A program made the translations under genes and the position numbers. A stretch of 64,000 nt of DNA from Balaenoptera acutorostrata. Its lineage: Eukaryota > Chordata > Mammalia > Artiodactyla > Balaenopteridae. The notes beneath the pieces were generated by a model. The model ran no database searches and was not told the origin of the DNA. It saw nothing but the letters and a program-made list of their open reading frames with translations. The first letter of the stretch is position 1; every line of letters starts with the position of its first letter. Below, piece after piece: positions 12,735 to 23,159 of the stretch. The stretch lies in assembly GCF_949987535.1 (NCBI RefSeq), contig NC_080075.1:41573036-41637035 (forward strand), read 5' to 3'.

Positions 12735-12975
12735 AGATAGGGTCAGACAAGAACCATCTGCATCAGAATTACCTGGAGTTCTTAATAAAATAGTTGATTT
12801 CTGCCCCCCAACTCAGACCAATAGAATAGGCAAGGAATATGCTTCCCACCAAACAAAACAAAACAAAACAAACAAACAAAAACCAAGGCACTCTAAGAGC
12901 TCTTCTCATAAGAACCAAAGTTCAAGAATTACTGCAAATAATTTGAGAGCAACTTACCAGACAGCAAAAATTTTG
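12735..12975 (+). mobile_element. MER5A-type hAT MITE fragment with (AAAC)n
   Basis: 'catcagaattacctggag' followed by 'ttctgccccccaactcag' is the MER5A order. An (AAAC)n-type run lies inside it at about 12,850-12,885. Diverged; the 109-codon plus ORF across it (12,703-13,032) is chance. Confidence 0.6.
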
Positions 12976-13014
12976 TTGCAATTTTTTTTCCTCTCTCAAA
13001 TAATAGATCATTTA

Positions 13015-13190
13015 ATTCTGTGCTTAGTGTGAGTCAAACACTGTTCTACACATTTCATCTGCATTAATTCATTTAATCCTTACAACCCTGAGGTAGGTAC
13101 TATCAATCCTCATTGTATAGCTAAACAGAAGCATGGAGAGATTAAGTAACATGATCAAGGACACATAGTGGTGGTTATACAAAAAATTCT
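13015..13190 (-). mobile_element. MIR SINE (reverse)
   Basis: 'tttaatccttacaaccctga', 'aggtaggtactatcaatcc' and 'agagattaagtaacatgatc' match reverse MIR. Confidence 0.82.
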
Positions 13191-13608
13191 TTAGATGGAA
13201 TGAAACTCTGGTTTGTAACATCAGGACTATAAGTTAAGGGTCAAACACTGTGAATGTTTGGAGTCTTTATACCTCAACTAGGCAACAATGCAGAGATTTC
13301 AGAGCAATGGTTTTCAGACTAGGGTACACATACTGAGTTATATGAACACTTTCCAAAGACCACAGGACGGAAAACTTTTAAGGCATCAATTTCTGGATTT
13401 TCAACTCTATGTTCATTACAATGAGGCATTGCCCCAATATGTAAAAACGTAGGGGTGTATGGGGAACAAAGTGACAATTCAAATTACTGGTTTTGGGAAA
13501 GTCTCCTTTAGGATTAGTTAAATGACTACATGCTTTTATAGGATCATTTTTCCCTGTTATACATATTTTTTCATTAAAAAGTCAAGCACTGACCTATTAT
13601 CAGGTAAT

Positions 13609-14448
13609 ATAGGCATACTTCATAGTTATTGTGGGTTGGGTCCCAGACTGCTGCAATAAACCAGATATTGTAATAAAATGAGTTACATGAATTGTTTGGT
13701 TTCCCAGTGCATCTAAAAGGTATGTTTACGCTATACTGTAGTGTGCAAAAGCATTATGTCTAAAAAAGATGTACATATCTTAATTAAAAAATAGTTTATT
13801 GCTAAAAACAAAATGCTAACCATCAGTTGGGGCCTTCAGCAAGTGGTAATCTTTTTTCTGGTGAAAGTCTTGCCGTGATGTTGATGGCTGCTGATTGCTC
13901 TGTCAGGCTGGTGGTTGCTCCAGGTTGGGGTGCCTGTGGCAATTTCTTAATATAAGACAACAGTGAAGTTTGCCAAGTGGATGGACTTTTCATTTCATGA
14001 ATGATTTCTCTGTAGCATGCAATGGTGTATGACAGCATTTTCCCCACAGTAGAACTTCTTTCAAAACTGGAGTCAGTCCTCTCAAACCTGGCTGCTGTTT
14101 TATCAACTAAGTTTACATAATATTCTAGTATTCTCAATACTCTAAATCCTTTGTCATTTCAACAATCAAGTCTGCCACCTTATATGGGTGCAGTTTGTGT
14201 CACCCCAAAACAATTAAAATAGTAACATCAAAGATCATTGATCACAGATCAGCATAACAAATGTAATAATACTAGTGAAAAAGTCTGGAAAATTGCTAGA
14301 ATTACCAGAGTGTGAGAGAGACATGAAGTGAGCAATTGGCATTGGGAAAATGGTGCCGTTAGACTTGCTTGATGCAGGGTTGCCACAGACCTTCAATTCG
14401 TAAAAAAGGCAGTTTCTGTGAGGCACAATAGAACTGAGGTATGCCTGC
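13609..14448 (-). mobile_element. Tigger1 (pogo-class) DNA transposon, internally deleted
   Basis: Both ends are present as inverted repeats: 'aggcatacttcatagttatt' on the left and 'gaggtatgcctg' on the right. Internal blocks ('tttggtttcccagtgcat', 'tttattgctaaaaac', 'ttgatggctgctgattgctc') follow the Tigger1 consensus. Most of the transposase has been deleted: sequence jumps from 'tcctttgtcatttcaacaat' (about 14,160) to the far-end block 'accttatatgggtgcagttt'. Non-autonomous fossil. Confidence 0.88.
13823..14137 (-). pseudogene. Tigger1 transposase C-terminal remnant
   Basis: A 104-codon minus-strand frame inside the Tigger1 copy. Residues such as YYVNLVDKTAARFERTDSSF and SSTVGKMLSYTIACYREII fit the C-terminal region of the pogo-type Tigger1 transposase. 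The DDE catalytic core and the N-terminal DNA-binding domain are missing because of the internal deletion. The frame being open is chance preservation. Confidence 0.8.
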
Positions 14449-15071
14449 CTGTATGTCGATTGGGCTGGTCAGAGTGATTTGTGTCTTTCATTCCCAACAA
14501 CTGTCAAAGAATGAATAGCTCTTGAGACAGCGACCTTGTAAGCAAATAAAGCCTCAAACACAAAAATGGCTTCTCCTCATCTCACATTTAAAGGTAAATA
14601 ATTTTTTTTCAGCTATTCAATTACTTATTTCTAAGACATACCATTTGCTGGAAGGAAAATCACATTTGAATAGCAGAAGCAGTATATATACTGGTGATGG
14701 TGTTTCTTTTTAATTTGGGGGGGATTATTGGATACAATAAATAAAATCAAGATTAAAATATTTTATAGAATTTCTTTCAGGTAAAGTATAAGTCAAGAAG
14801 GCAATTACAACTTATTTGTCAAATCATGTAACATCTTTGTTCAAATTATAGTCAATTCTTGTCTTATTTCATCTTATTAAATGCTTTATTTCCTACTCCC
14901 ATTAACAAAAAATAAAATTATCTGCTAGTTACTGGGTCAATCAGAATTTAGCAATATATACTTCTGTTTCACTCAATACACAGGAAGAGTTTGACCATGA
15001 AAACTCTGATTTTTACATATATTCTTAATAGTCTGCAAAGTCCAATACCAAAATTTGATACATGCAAACAT
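14449..15071. other. Intergenic sequence, nothing recognised
   Basis: AT-rich, no gene and no nameable repeat. Confidence 0.35.
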
Positions 15072-15190
15072 ACACAGTAGTCTCCCCTTATCCACAGTTT
15101 CGCTATCTGCAGTTTCAGTTACCTGAATTCAACTCTGGTCCAAAAATATTAAGTGTAAAATTCCAGAAATAAACAAATGATTTTGCCTTT
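15072..15190 (+). mobile_element. Pogo-type MITE fragment
   Basis: 'agtctccccttatccacag', 'tttcagttacctgaattcaa' and 'aaaattccagaaataaacaa' match the left end of a Tigger-derived MITE whose consensus begins CAGTAGTCTCCCCTTATCC. The right end is missing. Confidence 0.7.
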
Positions 15191-15394
15191 TCTTTCAGGA
15201 AAAACCCAAAAGTCATCTCATGGGAACTCCCTTAACTCCTGATCATCAAACGGACACACGTGGGTACCCATCCTTTCCTTCTTTCCTATTATCAAATGTC
15301 GATCTTTCCCTCTGTGCAATAATATTGATTCCGTCTCCTCTCACCGTCTTAGAAAACTTATAGCAACCACTCTGACTTTTCTGTCCTAGTATCA

Positions 15395-15580
15395 TCACCC
15401 TCTGTCTCTGGGACAAGTTACTTAACCTCCCTGTGCCTTATTATTTTCTCTTAGGAAATAGAGAGAACAATAGAACATTCCACACAAGGTGGTTGTGAGA
15501 ATTAAAGGAGTGCTGAAAACAGTGTCTGTTACACAGCATATACAAGGAAAGTTACCTATTATTTTCATGTTTCTATTAGC
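15395..15580 (+). mobile_element. MIR SINE
   Basis: 'gggacaagttacttaacctc', 'cctgtgccttattattttct' and 'ggttgtgagaattaaagg' follow the MIR 3' half. Confidence 0.7.
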
Positions 15581-15692
15581 ATTTATATATATCAGTCTTC
15601 TTCCTCATCTAGTTACCGCACCTTCTCTTTAGAGTCCAAAGTCTCAAAATAGTTTTCTATTTTAAAAGTTTCTATTATGAACAGTCTTCTGT

Positions 15693-15865
15693 TGGGGACT
15701 TCCCTGGAGGTCCAGTGGCTGGGACTCCGTGCTTGCACTGCAGAGGGCACGGGTACTATCCCTGCTCGAGGAGAGGACTAAGATCCGGCATGCCCCGTGG
15801 CGTGGCCAAATGAAACAAAACAAAACAAAAAACAAAACCAAAAAACCAAAACCAAAACAAAAAGG
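15693..15865 (+). mobile_element. CHR-type SINE, short form
   Basis: Target-site duplication 'gtcttctgt' at 15,684-15,692 and 15,866-15,874. The tail is an unusual AAAC/AACC-rich run instead of AAATAA. Confidence 0.93.
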
Positions 15866-15874
15866 GTCTTCTGT

Positions 15875-16609
15875 CTACTGTAATGAGGCTTCAGTATCCA
15901 GAATTCCTCCTCCCATGACCTCCATGCACTAAATCTAATGAATATTGGATAGATCTTATTTTAGCTGACTTCTCAGCACTCAACGAGTGTAATTTTCATC
16001 CTTTTTGAGTTCTATTCCCTTGACTTAAATGGTACCAAAACCCCTCCTCCTTCTCCCACCATATTCTTTAAACTCTTTGGGGGCATCCTCTCTTCCTCTA
16101 CCCAAATTTTAGATGTTAAGAGTTCTTCAAGCCTCTCTCTTTGGTCCTTTTCTCTTCACCGTATTCCCTCTCCCTGTACGATCTCATGGCTTCATTTACC
16201 ACTTGCAGCAGATACTGTAAATAAACTCAATACTCACTGCCAGCTAGCTTTTTCTTCTTCCACCATAGAGGCTGTAAAGTGAAATACTGGATTCCCAAGC
16301 TTTCTTTGAGGCTTAAAGGAGGCCATGCGACAGAGTTTGGGGTAATGAGACCAAATGTAAAGTTAGGATTTCTGGAAAGTCTTTGCTTTCCTGATAAGAG
16401 GACAGTTGGGGGAATTGGTTCTTTCCTCCTTCTTCATTCCTGGAACTTGTAATGCTAAACATTTAGCAGTTATCTTTTCCCCATAAGGCAAAGAGCTAAC
16501 ATACTAAGGATTGTTTTCATATTAACATTTCCAGTCCAGAACTTTCTTCTGTGCTTTAGATTCAAACAACTGCCTAATTAACAACTCCTTTTGGTTACCT
16601 CTCAGGTAC
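15875..16609. other. Intergenic sequence, possible ancient repeat
   Basis: Pyrimidine-rich to about 16,190. 16,220-16,540 looks like an old interspersed repeat but I cannot name it. No gene. Confidence 0.35.
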
Positions 16610-17184
16610 CTCAAGCTGAGCACTTCTAAAATAGTATCTGTCACTATTGACTACATTTCCCTCTGGCCCTCCTTTAAATGATCCCTATCTTGGTGAATGG
16701 TACAGCACCACCATTTACCCAATTGTGCAAATCACAAATTTGGAGACAGCTCTAATACCATCTTCTCTCCCCAAACCCATCAACCAAGTCTTGTGTTTGT
16801 TTTTTTTTTCTACCTCTAAAATAAACTTAGAATGGACTCTCTCCTTCATTTCTTTCCTATTACCCTAGTCCAAGCTATCATCATCTTTCTGGATTAATAC
16901 TAATAACCCTCAGTTGTCCCTATCTCCATTCTATTCTCTACAGATTAGTCAGAGTATTTTAAAATACAATCTGGTTGTGTTGCTTCCACACTTAAAAGCT
17001 TTCCATTGCTTTTGGGATCTAGGCCAAAATCTTAGCATGATTTGCGGAGCTCTGCTGCCTGGCACAGGCCTTCTCCCCTAACTATGTTCTAGTCATACTG
17101 GCTTTATTTCTGTTCCTAGAAATAGCCATGGAATTTTGTGTCTCAGAGGTTTTGCATGTGCTTTTCCCTAGATCTGCATGCAGC
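16610..17184 (+). mobile_element. L2 LINE fragment
   Basis: L2-like 3' sequence: 'ttaaaagctttccattgctt', 'tctgctgcctggcacaggcc' and 'cagaggttttgcatgtgct'. Ancient, no coding potential. Confidence 0.65.
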
Positions 17185-17669
17185 TTATATTAAGTTTCTA
17201 TTTCTACTGTAACAAATTACCACAAAATTTCTGGTAACAAACAAACATTATTTTATAGTTCTGTAAGTCAGAGGTCCCACATGGGTCTCATTGGGCTAAA
17301 TCAAGGTGTCAGCTGGGCTGTGTTCCTTTCTGGAGACTAAAGGAGAGAATCTGCTCCCTTGTCCTTTTCAGCTTCTGGAGGCCCCACCTTTCTTGGCTCA
17401 TCACCCCCTTCCTCCATCTTCAAAGCCAAGAATGTTGCATCTCTCCGACATTCTTGTGTAGTCGAAGCTCCCTCTAAACAAAGCTGGGGAAGATTCTCTA
17501 ATTTTAAAGCCCCATGTAATTAATTGAGCCCACATGAGTAATTTAAAATAATCTCCACATCTTAAGATCCTTATCTGCAAAGTCCCTTTTGCCATGTAAG
17601 GTACCACATTCTGGGGAATAGGACATGGACATCTTTGGGGGTGGGGAACATTATTCTGCCTACCACACA
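17185..17669 (+). mobile_element. MLT2-type (ERVL) solo LTR
   Basis: 'ctactgtaacaaattaccac', 'cattgggctaaatcaaggtg', 'gctgtgttcctttctggag' and the end 'cattattctgcctaccaca' match an old ERVL-class LTR. Only the LTR remains. No retroviral genes are present on either side. Confidence 0.72.
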
Positions 17670-17957
17670 TTTTTTTTCTTTTTTTCTGTTTTTTGACTGC
17701 ATTGGGTCTTTGTTGTTGTGTGCGGGCTTTCTCTAGGTGTGGCGAGTGGGAGCTACTCTTCGTTGCGGTGCGTGGGCTTCTCATTGCGGTGGCTTCTCTT
17801 GTTGCAGAGCATGGGCTCTAGGTGCACGGGCTTCAGTAGTTCTGGTACACGGGCTTAGTTGCTCGGCGGCATGTGGGAGCTTCCCAGACCAGGGCTCGAA
17901 CCCGTGTCCCCTGCATTGGCAGGTGGATTCTTAACCACTGAGCCACCAGGGAAGTCC
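17670..17957 (-). mobile_element. CHR-type SINE at the LTR end
   Basis: Inserted at the last bases of the LTR. Target-site duplication 'accacaca' at 17,662-17,669 and 17,959-17,966. Confidence 0.92.
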
Positions 17958-18020
17958 AACCACACAATTTTTAATGACTGCATTGCGCTACAAAAACTCC
18001 AATAGTGGCTTTAGGGTTTT

Positions 18021-18347
18021 TGGGTTTTTTTTTGTAAAGAAGGGAGTCATTTTTTTTTAAAGTATTTATTTATTTATTTATGGCTGTGATGGGCCTTCGT
18101 TTCTGTGCGAGGGCTTTCTCTAGTTGTGGCAAGCGGGGGCCACTCTTCATCGCGGTGCGTGGGCCTCTTACTATCGCGGCCTCTCTTGTTGCGGAGCACA
18201 GGCTCCAGACGCGCAGGCTCAGTAATTGTGGCTCACGGGCCCAGCTGCTCCACGGCACATGGGATCTTCCCAGACCAGGGCTCAAACCCGTGTCCCCTGC
18301 ATTGGCAGGCAGATTCTCAACCACCTTGCCACCAGGGAAGCCCGTGC
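18021..18347 (-). mobile_element. CHR-type SINE with short extra 3' segment
   Basis: Target-site duplication 'ctttagggtttt' at 18,009-18,020 and 18,348-18,359. The SINE tail ends near 18,058. Between it and the duplication lie T8, 'gtaaagaagggagtcat' (18,034-18,050) and T9. That order means extra 3' sequence with a second poly(A) was copied with the SINE. Confidence 0.88.
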
Positions 18348-18528
18348 CTTTAGGGTTTTATTTTTTGTTAGATAACCAAACATATAGCAACAAGTAGGCA
18401 GTTGCTAGCACTGATTCAGCTGCTCAACAATGCCACCAGGAACCCAGACCTTTTCTCTTTCTACTCTGTCATCTTCAATGCCTTGGCTTTTGCTTTTTGC
18501 CTATAGACTTATTGTTTCAAAATAAGTG

Positions 18529-18875
18529 GGAATTCCCTGGTGGCGCAGTGGTTAAGAATCCACCTGCCAATGCAGGGGACACAGGTTTGAGCCCTGGTCC
18601 AGGAAGATCCTACATGCCGTGGAGCAACTAAGCCCATGCACCACAACTACTGAGCCTGCGAGCCACAACTACTGAGCCCATGTGCCACAACTACTGAAAC
18701 CCACGTGCCTAGAGCCCATGCTCTGCAGCAAGAGAAGCCACCACAATGAGAAGCCGCACACTGAAACAAAGAGTAGCCCCTGCTCGCCGCAACTAGAGAA
18801 AGCCCACGTGCAACAACGAAGACCCAACGCAGCCAAAAATAAATAAGTAAATAAATTTATAAAAACAAAAAACAA
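18529..18875 (+). mobile_element. CHR-type SINE, long form
   Basis: Opposite orientation to the SINE 180 bp upstream, so the two form an inverted pair. The A-rich tail continues to about 18,890 with a short C-run. Confidence 0.92.
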
Positions 18876-18889
18876 AAAAAACCCCCCAA

Positions 18890-19661
18890 AAACAAAATCG
18901 CTGCTGCTTCTCCACATATCGTCTCTGTATTCAAGGCAGACAGAAGAGGGAAGTGGAGATTTATAAGATACTGTCAGTGCTCTGCCCATATTCCCTAGTT
19001 CTTATCACTTCATTGCACAGTGGCCAAACTTCCAACTGCTAGCACCTGCATTTCTATGTCTGAGGCTTTTCTCTGGCTACCTGAGCATAGCGAAGCCTGC
19101 TTTGCTGCCTACACCCCTCCCCCATAGAAACACTCAATGAATGACTAAAGGGAGAAGATATAAATACCCAGCTTCCTTGTCCCTCAGGTAGAATTTTAAG
19201 GAACATGTTTTATACTGGTTTGTAGTTTCCCAATGGGATCAGGCTCCAGTCACCCTCAGGAGTAAAGGTCATTTACTGATTAATTAATCCTTTACTGATT
19301 AGCACCTCCCCCCCAATTTCCTATCTCACTTTTCCACTATCCTACCGTTGATTCTTGGGACGACAACAAAATAAACTATCTCCATTTGTGTCCTTGTCTC
19401 AGGGCCTGCTTTGGGGGGAATCCAACCCAAGACAGGCCATCACCACCTTTCCTTCTTCCTGTCTTTGAAACAGACAGTTGGTGCTGTCATGTAAAGTTGG
19501 TGCTATGGTGGCTATCTTACAACTAGATGACAAGCCAATATGTGGAGGCTAGAAAGAATCAAATAGCTTGGGTTCATATCCTTGAGCCATTGTACCAGCC
19601 CTGGACTGTTTACGGTCTGTCTGTTACAAGACAAAATTAAGCCCTATTTGTTTAAGCCTTT
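18890..19661. other. Intergenic sequence, possible unidentified LTR-like repeat
   Basis: 19,020-19,440 has sequence such as 'ttgtctcagggcctgctttg' seen in old mammalian repeats, but I cannot place the family. No gene. Confidence 0.35.
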
Positions 19662-19996
19662 TTTAAAAAAATTAATTTAATTAATTAATTTATTTTTGGC
19701 TGTGTTGGGTCTTCATTGCTGTGCGCGGGCTTCCTCTAGTTAGGGTGAGCTGGGGCTACTCTTCATTGCGGTGCACATGCTTCTCATTGCTGTGGATTCT
19801 TTTGTTGCAGAGCACAGGCTCTAGGCATGCGGGCTTCAGTAGTTGTGGCTCTTGGGCTCTGGAGTGCAGGCTCAGTAGTTGTGGCGCATGGGCTTAGTCG
19901 CTCTGTGGTATGTGGGATCTTCCCGGACCAGGGATCGAACCTGTGTCCCCTGCATTGGCAGGCGGATTCTTAACCACTGAGCCACCAGGGAAGTCC
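19662..19996 (-). mobile_element. CHR-type SINE, long form
   Basis: Complete. The (TTAA)n-type tail is on the left at 19,668-19,690. 'gtttaagcc' follows the head at 19,999 and also occurs just left of the tail at about 19,651, so it is the likely target-site duplication. Confidence 0.92.
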
Positions 19997-20146
19997 CTGT
20001 TTAAGCCATTCTTACTGAAAAATTTTTTTACTTGCAGTCCACTGCATCCCTGATACAAATAAACATAGAAATAAAATAATTATAGGAAGACATATAGTGG
20101 AAATAAACAGAGTGCTGCGATAAAACATTAGAAGGGAGGGGAGTTG

Positions 20147-20387
20147 TTGTTTTTTTAAGGCAAGTCACTTCTTTTTTTATAAATCTTTTTTTGAATATTT
20201 ATTTTATTTTTTATTATTTATTTATTTGGTTGCACTGGGTCTTAGTTGTGGCAGGCGGGCTCCTTAGTTGTGGCATGCTCTTAGTTGCAGCATGCATGTG
20301 GGATCTAGTTCTTTGACCAGGGATTGAACCCAGGCCCCCTGCATTGGGAGCTCAGAGTCTCAACCACTGCACCATCAGGGAAGTCCT
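20147..20387 (-). mobile_element. CHR-type SINE, short form
   Basis: Short variant with 'ctagttctttgaccagggat' and the 'ccatcagggaagtcc' head. 'gggagtt' flanks the whole at about 20,139 and 20,388. Extra sequence between the tail and the left flank may again be co-inserted. Confidence 0.85.
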
Positions 20388-20531
20388 GGGAGTTATTTTT
20401 TGAGATGATGTTTAAGTTGAAACTTCGAGGGTAGGAAGTTAGCCATTTCAAAATTAGAGAGCATGTGCTAGGAAGAAACAACATTCACCAAGACCCAGAG
20501 CAGGAAAAGCTTTTGTTAGAAAGCACACAAG

Positions 20532-20905
20532 GGCTTCCCTGGTGGCGCAGTGGTTGAGAATCTGCCTGCTAATGCAGGGGACACGGGTTCGAGCCCTGGT
20601 CTGGGAAGATCCCACATGCCACGGAGCAGCTGGGCCCGTGAGCCACAATTGCTGAGCCTGCGCATCTAGAGCCTGTGCCCCGCGACGGGAGGGGCCGCGA
20701 TAGAGAAAGGCCCGCGCACCGCGATGAAGAGCGGTCCCCGCACCGCGATGAAGAGTGGCCCCCGCTTGCCGCAACTGGAGAAAGCCCTCGCACGAACCGA
20801 AGACCCAACACAGCCAAAAATAAATAAATAAATAAATAAATAAAGCTAACAGCACTTCATTTGAAAAGGAAAGGTGCCAAGGATACAATGACTTAAAATC
20901 AACCT

Positions 20906-20943
<38 letters not shown>
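20532..20943 (+). mobile_element. CHR-type SINE carrying a 62-nt 3' passenger and A38
   Basis: Perfect target-site duplication 'agaaagcacacaag' at 20,518-20,531 and 20,944-20,957. Between them lie the SINE, an (AAATA)n tail ending at 20,844, 62 nt of unrelated sequence (20,845-20,906) and an uninterrupted run of about 38 A. The pure poly(A) suggests a recent event. The body also carries a tandem duplication of the 'ccgcgatgaagag' segment (20,719-20,758), shared with the copy at 23,160. Confidence 0.93.
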
Positions 20944-20946
<3 letters not shown>

Positions 20947-20957
20947 AAGCACACAAG

Positions 20958-21085
20958 TGTTGCTGGGATGTAACAACAGTCATGTTAAAAACAGGAGAGG
21001 TTGGGGAAGGCCCAAGTAGAGTGTATTCTAAATGTAACAGAAAATGCTGAAGGGATTTAAGCAGGGAAGTGATACAATCCAATTT
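20958..21085. mobile_element. Unresolved ancient repeat flanking the SINE
   Basis: 'tttaagcagggaagtgat' and the part left of the SINE ('agacccagagcaggaaaag', 20,495-20,513) look like one old L2-era repeat that the SINE split. Confidence 0.4.
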
Positions 21086-21755
21086 ATTATAGCAATTTAA
21101 GAACCAAACAGTAATTTGCTGAGTTTATGTACAAAGCATGAATGTGGTGTTATGGAGAGAATAAAACAGCATACCTGCCTTTAATAATGGCCCTAAGTTT
21201 CACAAAACAATGACGAGCCTAGGTGTGAGGGAGAAGAGTAAATTCTGCAGTAACTCTGGCTTCTAATAGTACACCAGGCTTTAACCCCAAACTCCAGAGA
21301 CAAAAATCCTATGTTCAATTAGCTGCAATCAGAATACTAAGAATAGAAAATAATTTCCATGGCAATATTAATTTTCCAAAGTTGTTTATGTGGGCTGGTT
21401 TTCACGCAAGTACCTAGGAATATACCACAAATGTACTACAAACTCCAGAATTAGAAATTTCAAAGTAGATTGTATAATTTTACTGAAAGCATAATTCTAC
21501 CACTAGGTGGTGACATGAATACAAAATATTGAAAACTGTCACTTTTCCCTAGCTGTAGAGGGTATATGGTCATTGCTGATTACTGGCTTGAAAATCCAGA
21601 TTTACACGAGGAATTTAGGCGATATTTTTACGAGATTCAGCTTTATTCTTTTGGAATTCACACCTTGTAAGTACACTCAGAGGTCTCCGTTGATACATAT
21701 GCCACGTCAGCACAGAAGAGTGAAGATTCTACAGTAAGGAGGCAGGCAACCTTGT
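21086..21755. other. Intergenic sequence, nothing recognised
   Basis: No gene and no nameable repeat. Contains no recent insertion. Confidence 0.35.
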
Positions 21756-21763
21756 TTTATTGG

Positions 21764-21975
21764 CTTTTTTTTTTTTTTAAAAGAATCTACTTTTATTTTA
21801 AATATTTATTTATTTGGCTGTGCCAGGTCTTAGTTGCAGCATGTGGGATCTACGTTGCCGCTTATAGGACCTTTAGTTGTGACATGCAGGATCTAGTTCC
21901 CTGACCAGGGATCAAACCCAGGCCCCCTGCATTGGAAGCACGGAGTCTTGACCACTGGACCACCAGGGAAGTCCC
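21764..21975 (-). mobile_element. CHR-type SINE, short form
   Basis: Target-site duplication 'tttattgg' at 21,756-21,763 and 21,976-21,983. Two A-rich stretches (T-runs here) are separated by 'aaaagaatctactttta', possibly another short passenger. Confidence 0.9.
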
Positions 21976-22017
21976 TTTATTGGTGTCTATGCTTTTACCT
22001 CTTAAGCAGCTGAAGTG

Positions 22018-22585
22018 GATAAAGGGATGGTAAACTAGAGCCCACAGGCCAAATCTGGCCAGTTTCACATTTTTTGTATGGCCTGTGGGCTAAGAATGGT
22101 TTTTACATTTTTAAATTGTTTGGAAAAAATAAAAAGAAAAATAGTATTTTGGGAGTATTGCAGGGGATACGGGTTCGAGTCCTGGTCTGGGAAGATCCCA
22201 CATGCTGCGGAGCAACTAAGCCCTTGCACCTAGAGCCCATGCTCTGCAACAAAGAGAATCCGCTGCAATGAGAAGCCCACACACCCCAACGAAGAGTAGG
22301 CCCCATTTGCTGCAACTAGAGAAAGCCTGTGCACAGCAACGAAGACACAACGCAGCCAAAAAAAAAAAAAAGATTTTGTAACACATGAAAATATGATTAT
22401 CTTATTTCAATGTCTATAAATTTAAAAATTTATTGGAACACATCCATACTTATTCCATTATGTATATCATCTATGGCTGCTTTTGTGCTAACAGAGTTGA
22501 GTAGTTGTAATGAGAGACTTGGACTGCAACACCTAAAATATTTACTATCTGGCTCATCACAGAAAAAGTTTGTTGAGCCCTAAAG
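22018..22585. mobile_element. hAT-type MITE, split by a SINE
   Basis: Halves 22,018-22,148 and 22,375-22,585 match a mammalian hAT-type non-autonomous element: 'ggccaaatctggccagtttc', 'aagaatggtttttacatttt', 'ctatggctgcttttgtgct', and the end 'aaaaagtttgttgagccc'. No coding capacity. Confidence 0.72.
22150..22374 (+). mobile_element. CHR-type SINE, head missing
   Basis: Starts inside the tRNA-related part (at 'tattgcaggggatacgggtt'), so box A is absent and it is 5' truncated. It ends in A14. Confidence 0.9.
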
Positions 22586-22695
22586 TGATGACTGAAGAGC
22601 CGTAATCATTTATGACAATAATTCTCTAGATTCTCAAAGCATTTTAAACTAAGCACCATTTCATGTAATTTTTTAAAGTAAAAAAAATTAGGAGG

Positions 22696-23038
22696 GGCTT
22701 CCCTGGTGGCGCAGTGGTTGAGAGTCTGCCTGCCAATGCAGGGGACACGGGTTCGAGCCTTGGTCTGGGAGGGTCCCGCGTGCCGCGGGGCAACTGGGCC
22801 TGTGAGCCACGACTGCTGAGCCTGCGCGTCTGGAGCCTGTGCTCTGCAGCAAGAGAGGCCGCGATAGTGAGAGGCCCGCGCACTGCGATGAAGAGTGGCC
22901 CCCGCTTGCCGCAACTGGAGAGGGCCCTTGCACAGAAACGAAGACCCAACACGCCAAAAAAAAAAAAAATAAATAATAATAATAATAAATAAATAAATAA
23001 ATAAAAAGTTCTCAATAAATACGTGATAAATGAATTTA
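22696..23038 (+). mobile_element. CHR-type SINE carrying about 30 nt of 3' passenger
   Basis: Target-site duplication of 16 bp (A8 then 'ttaggagg') at 22,680-22,695 and 23,039-23,054. After the (AAT/AAAT)n tail comes 'ttctcaataaatacgtgata' and 'aatgaattt' (about 23,008-23,037), then A again. The passenger itself resembles an L2 3' tip. Confidence 0.92.
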
Positions 23039-23159
23039 AAAAAAAATTAGGAGGCAAGCGCTTGTTAAGAAAATATTTCTTTAAAGATCAGTGTTTCTTC
23101 TGTACTTCCTAGTACTCCAAATTTATGGTAGTAGTCCTCATTTTCAAGAACTGTTATGG

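Noticed and set aside
12703..13032. 109-codon plus ORF
   Set aside because: Spans a MER5A fragment, an (AAAC)n run and a MIR; composition is chance.
17185..17669. Endogenous retrovirus with genes
   Set aside because: Only an old LTR is present; no gag, pol or env sequence flanks it.
20454..20954. 166-codon ORF on the minus strand
   Set aside because: It is the SINE read antisense plus the poly(A) read as poly-Phe.
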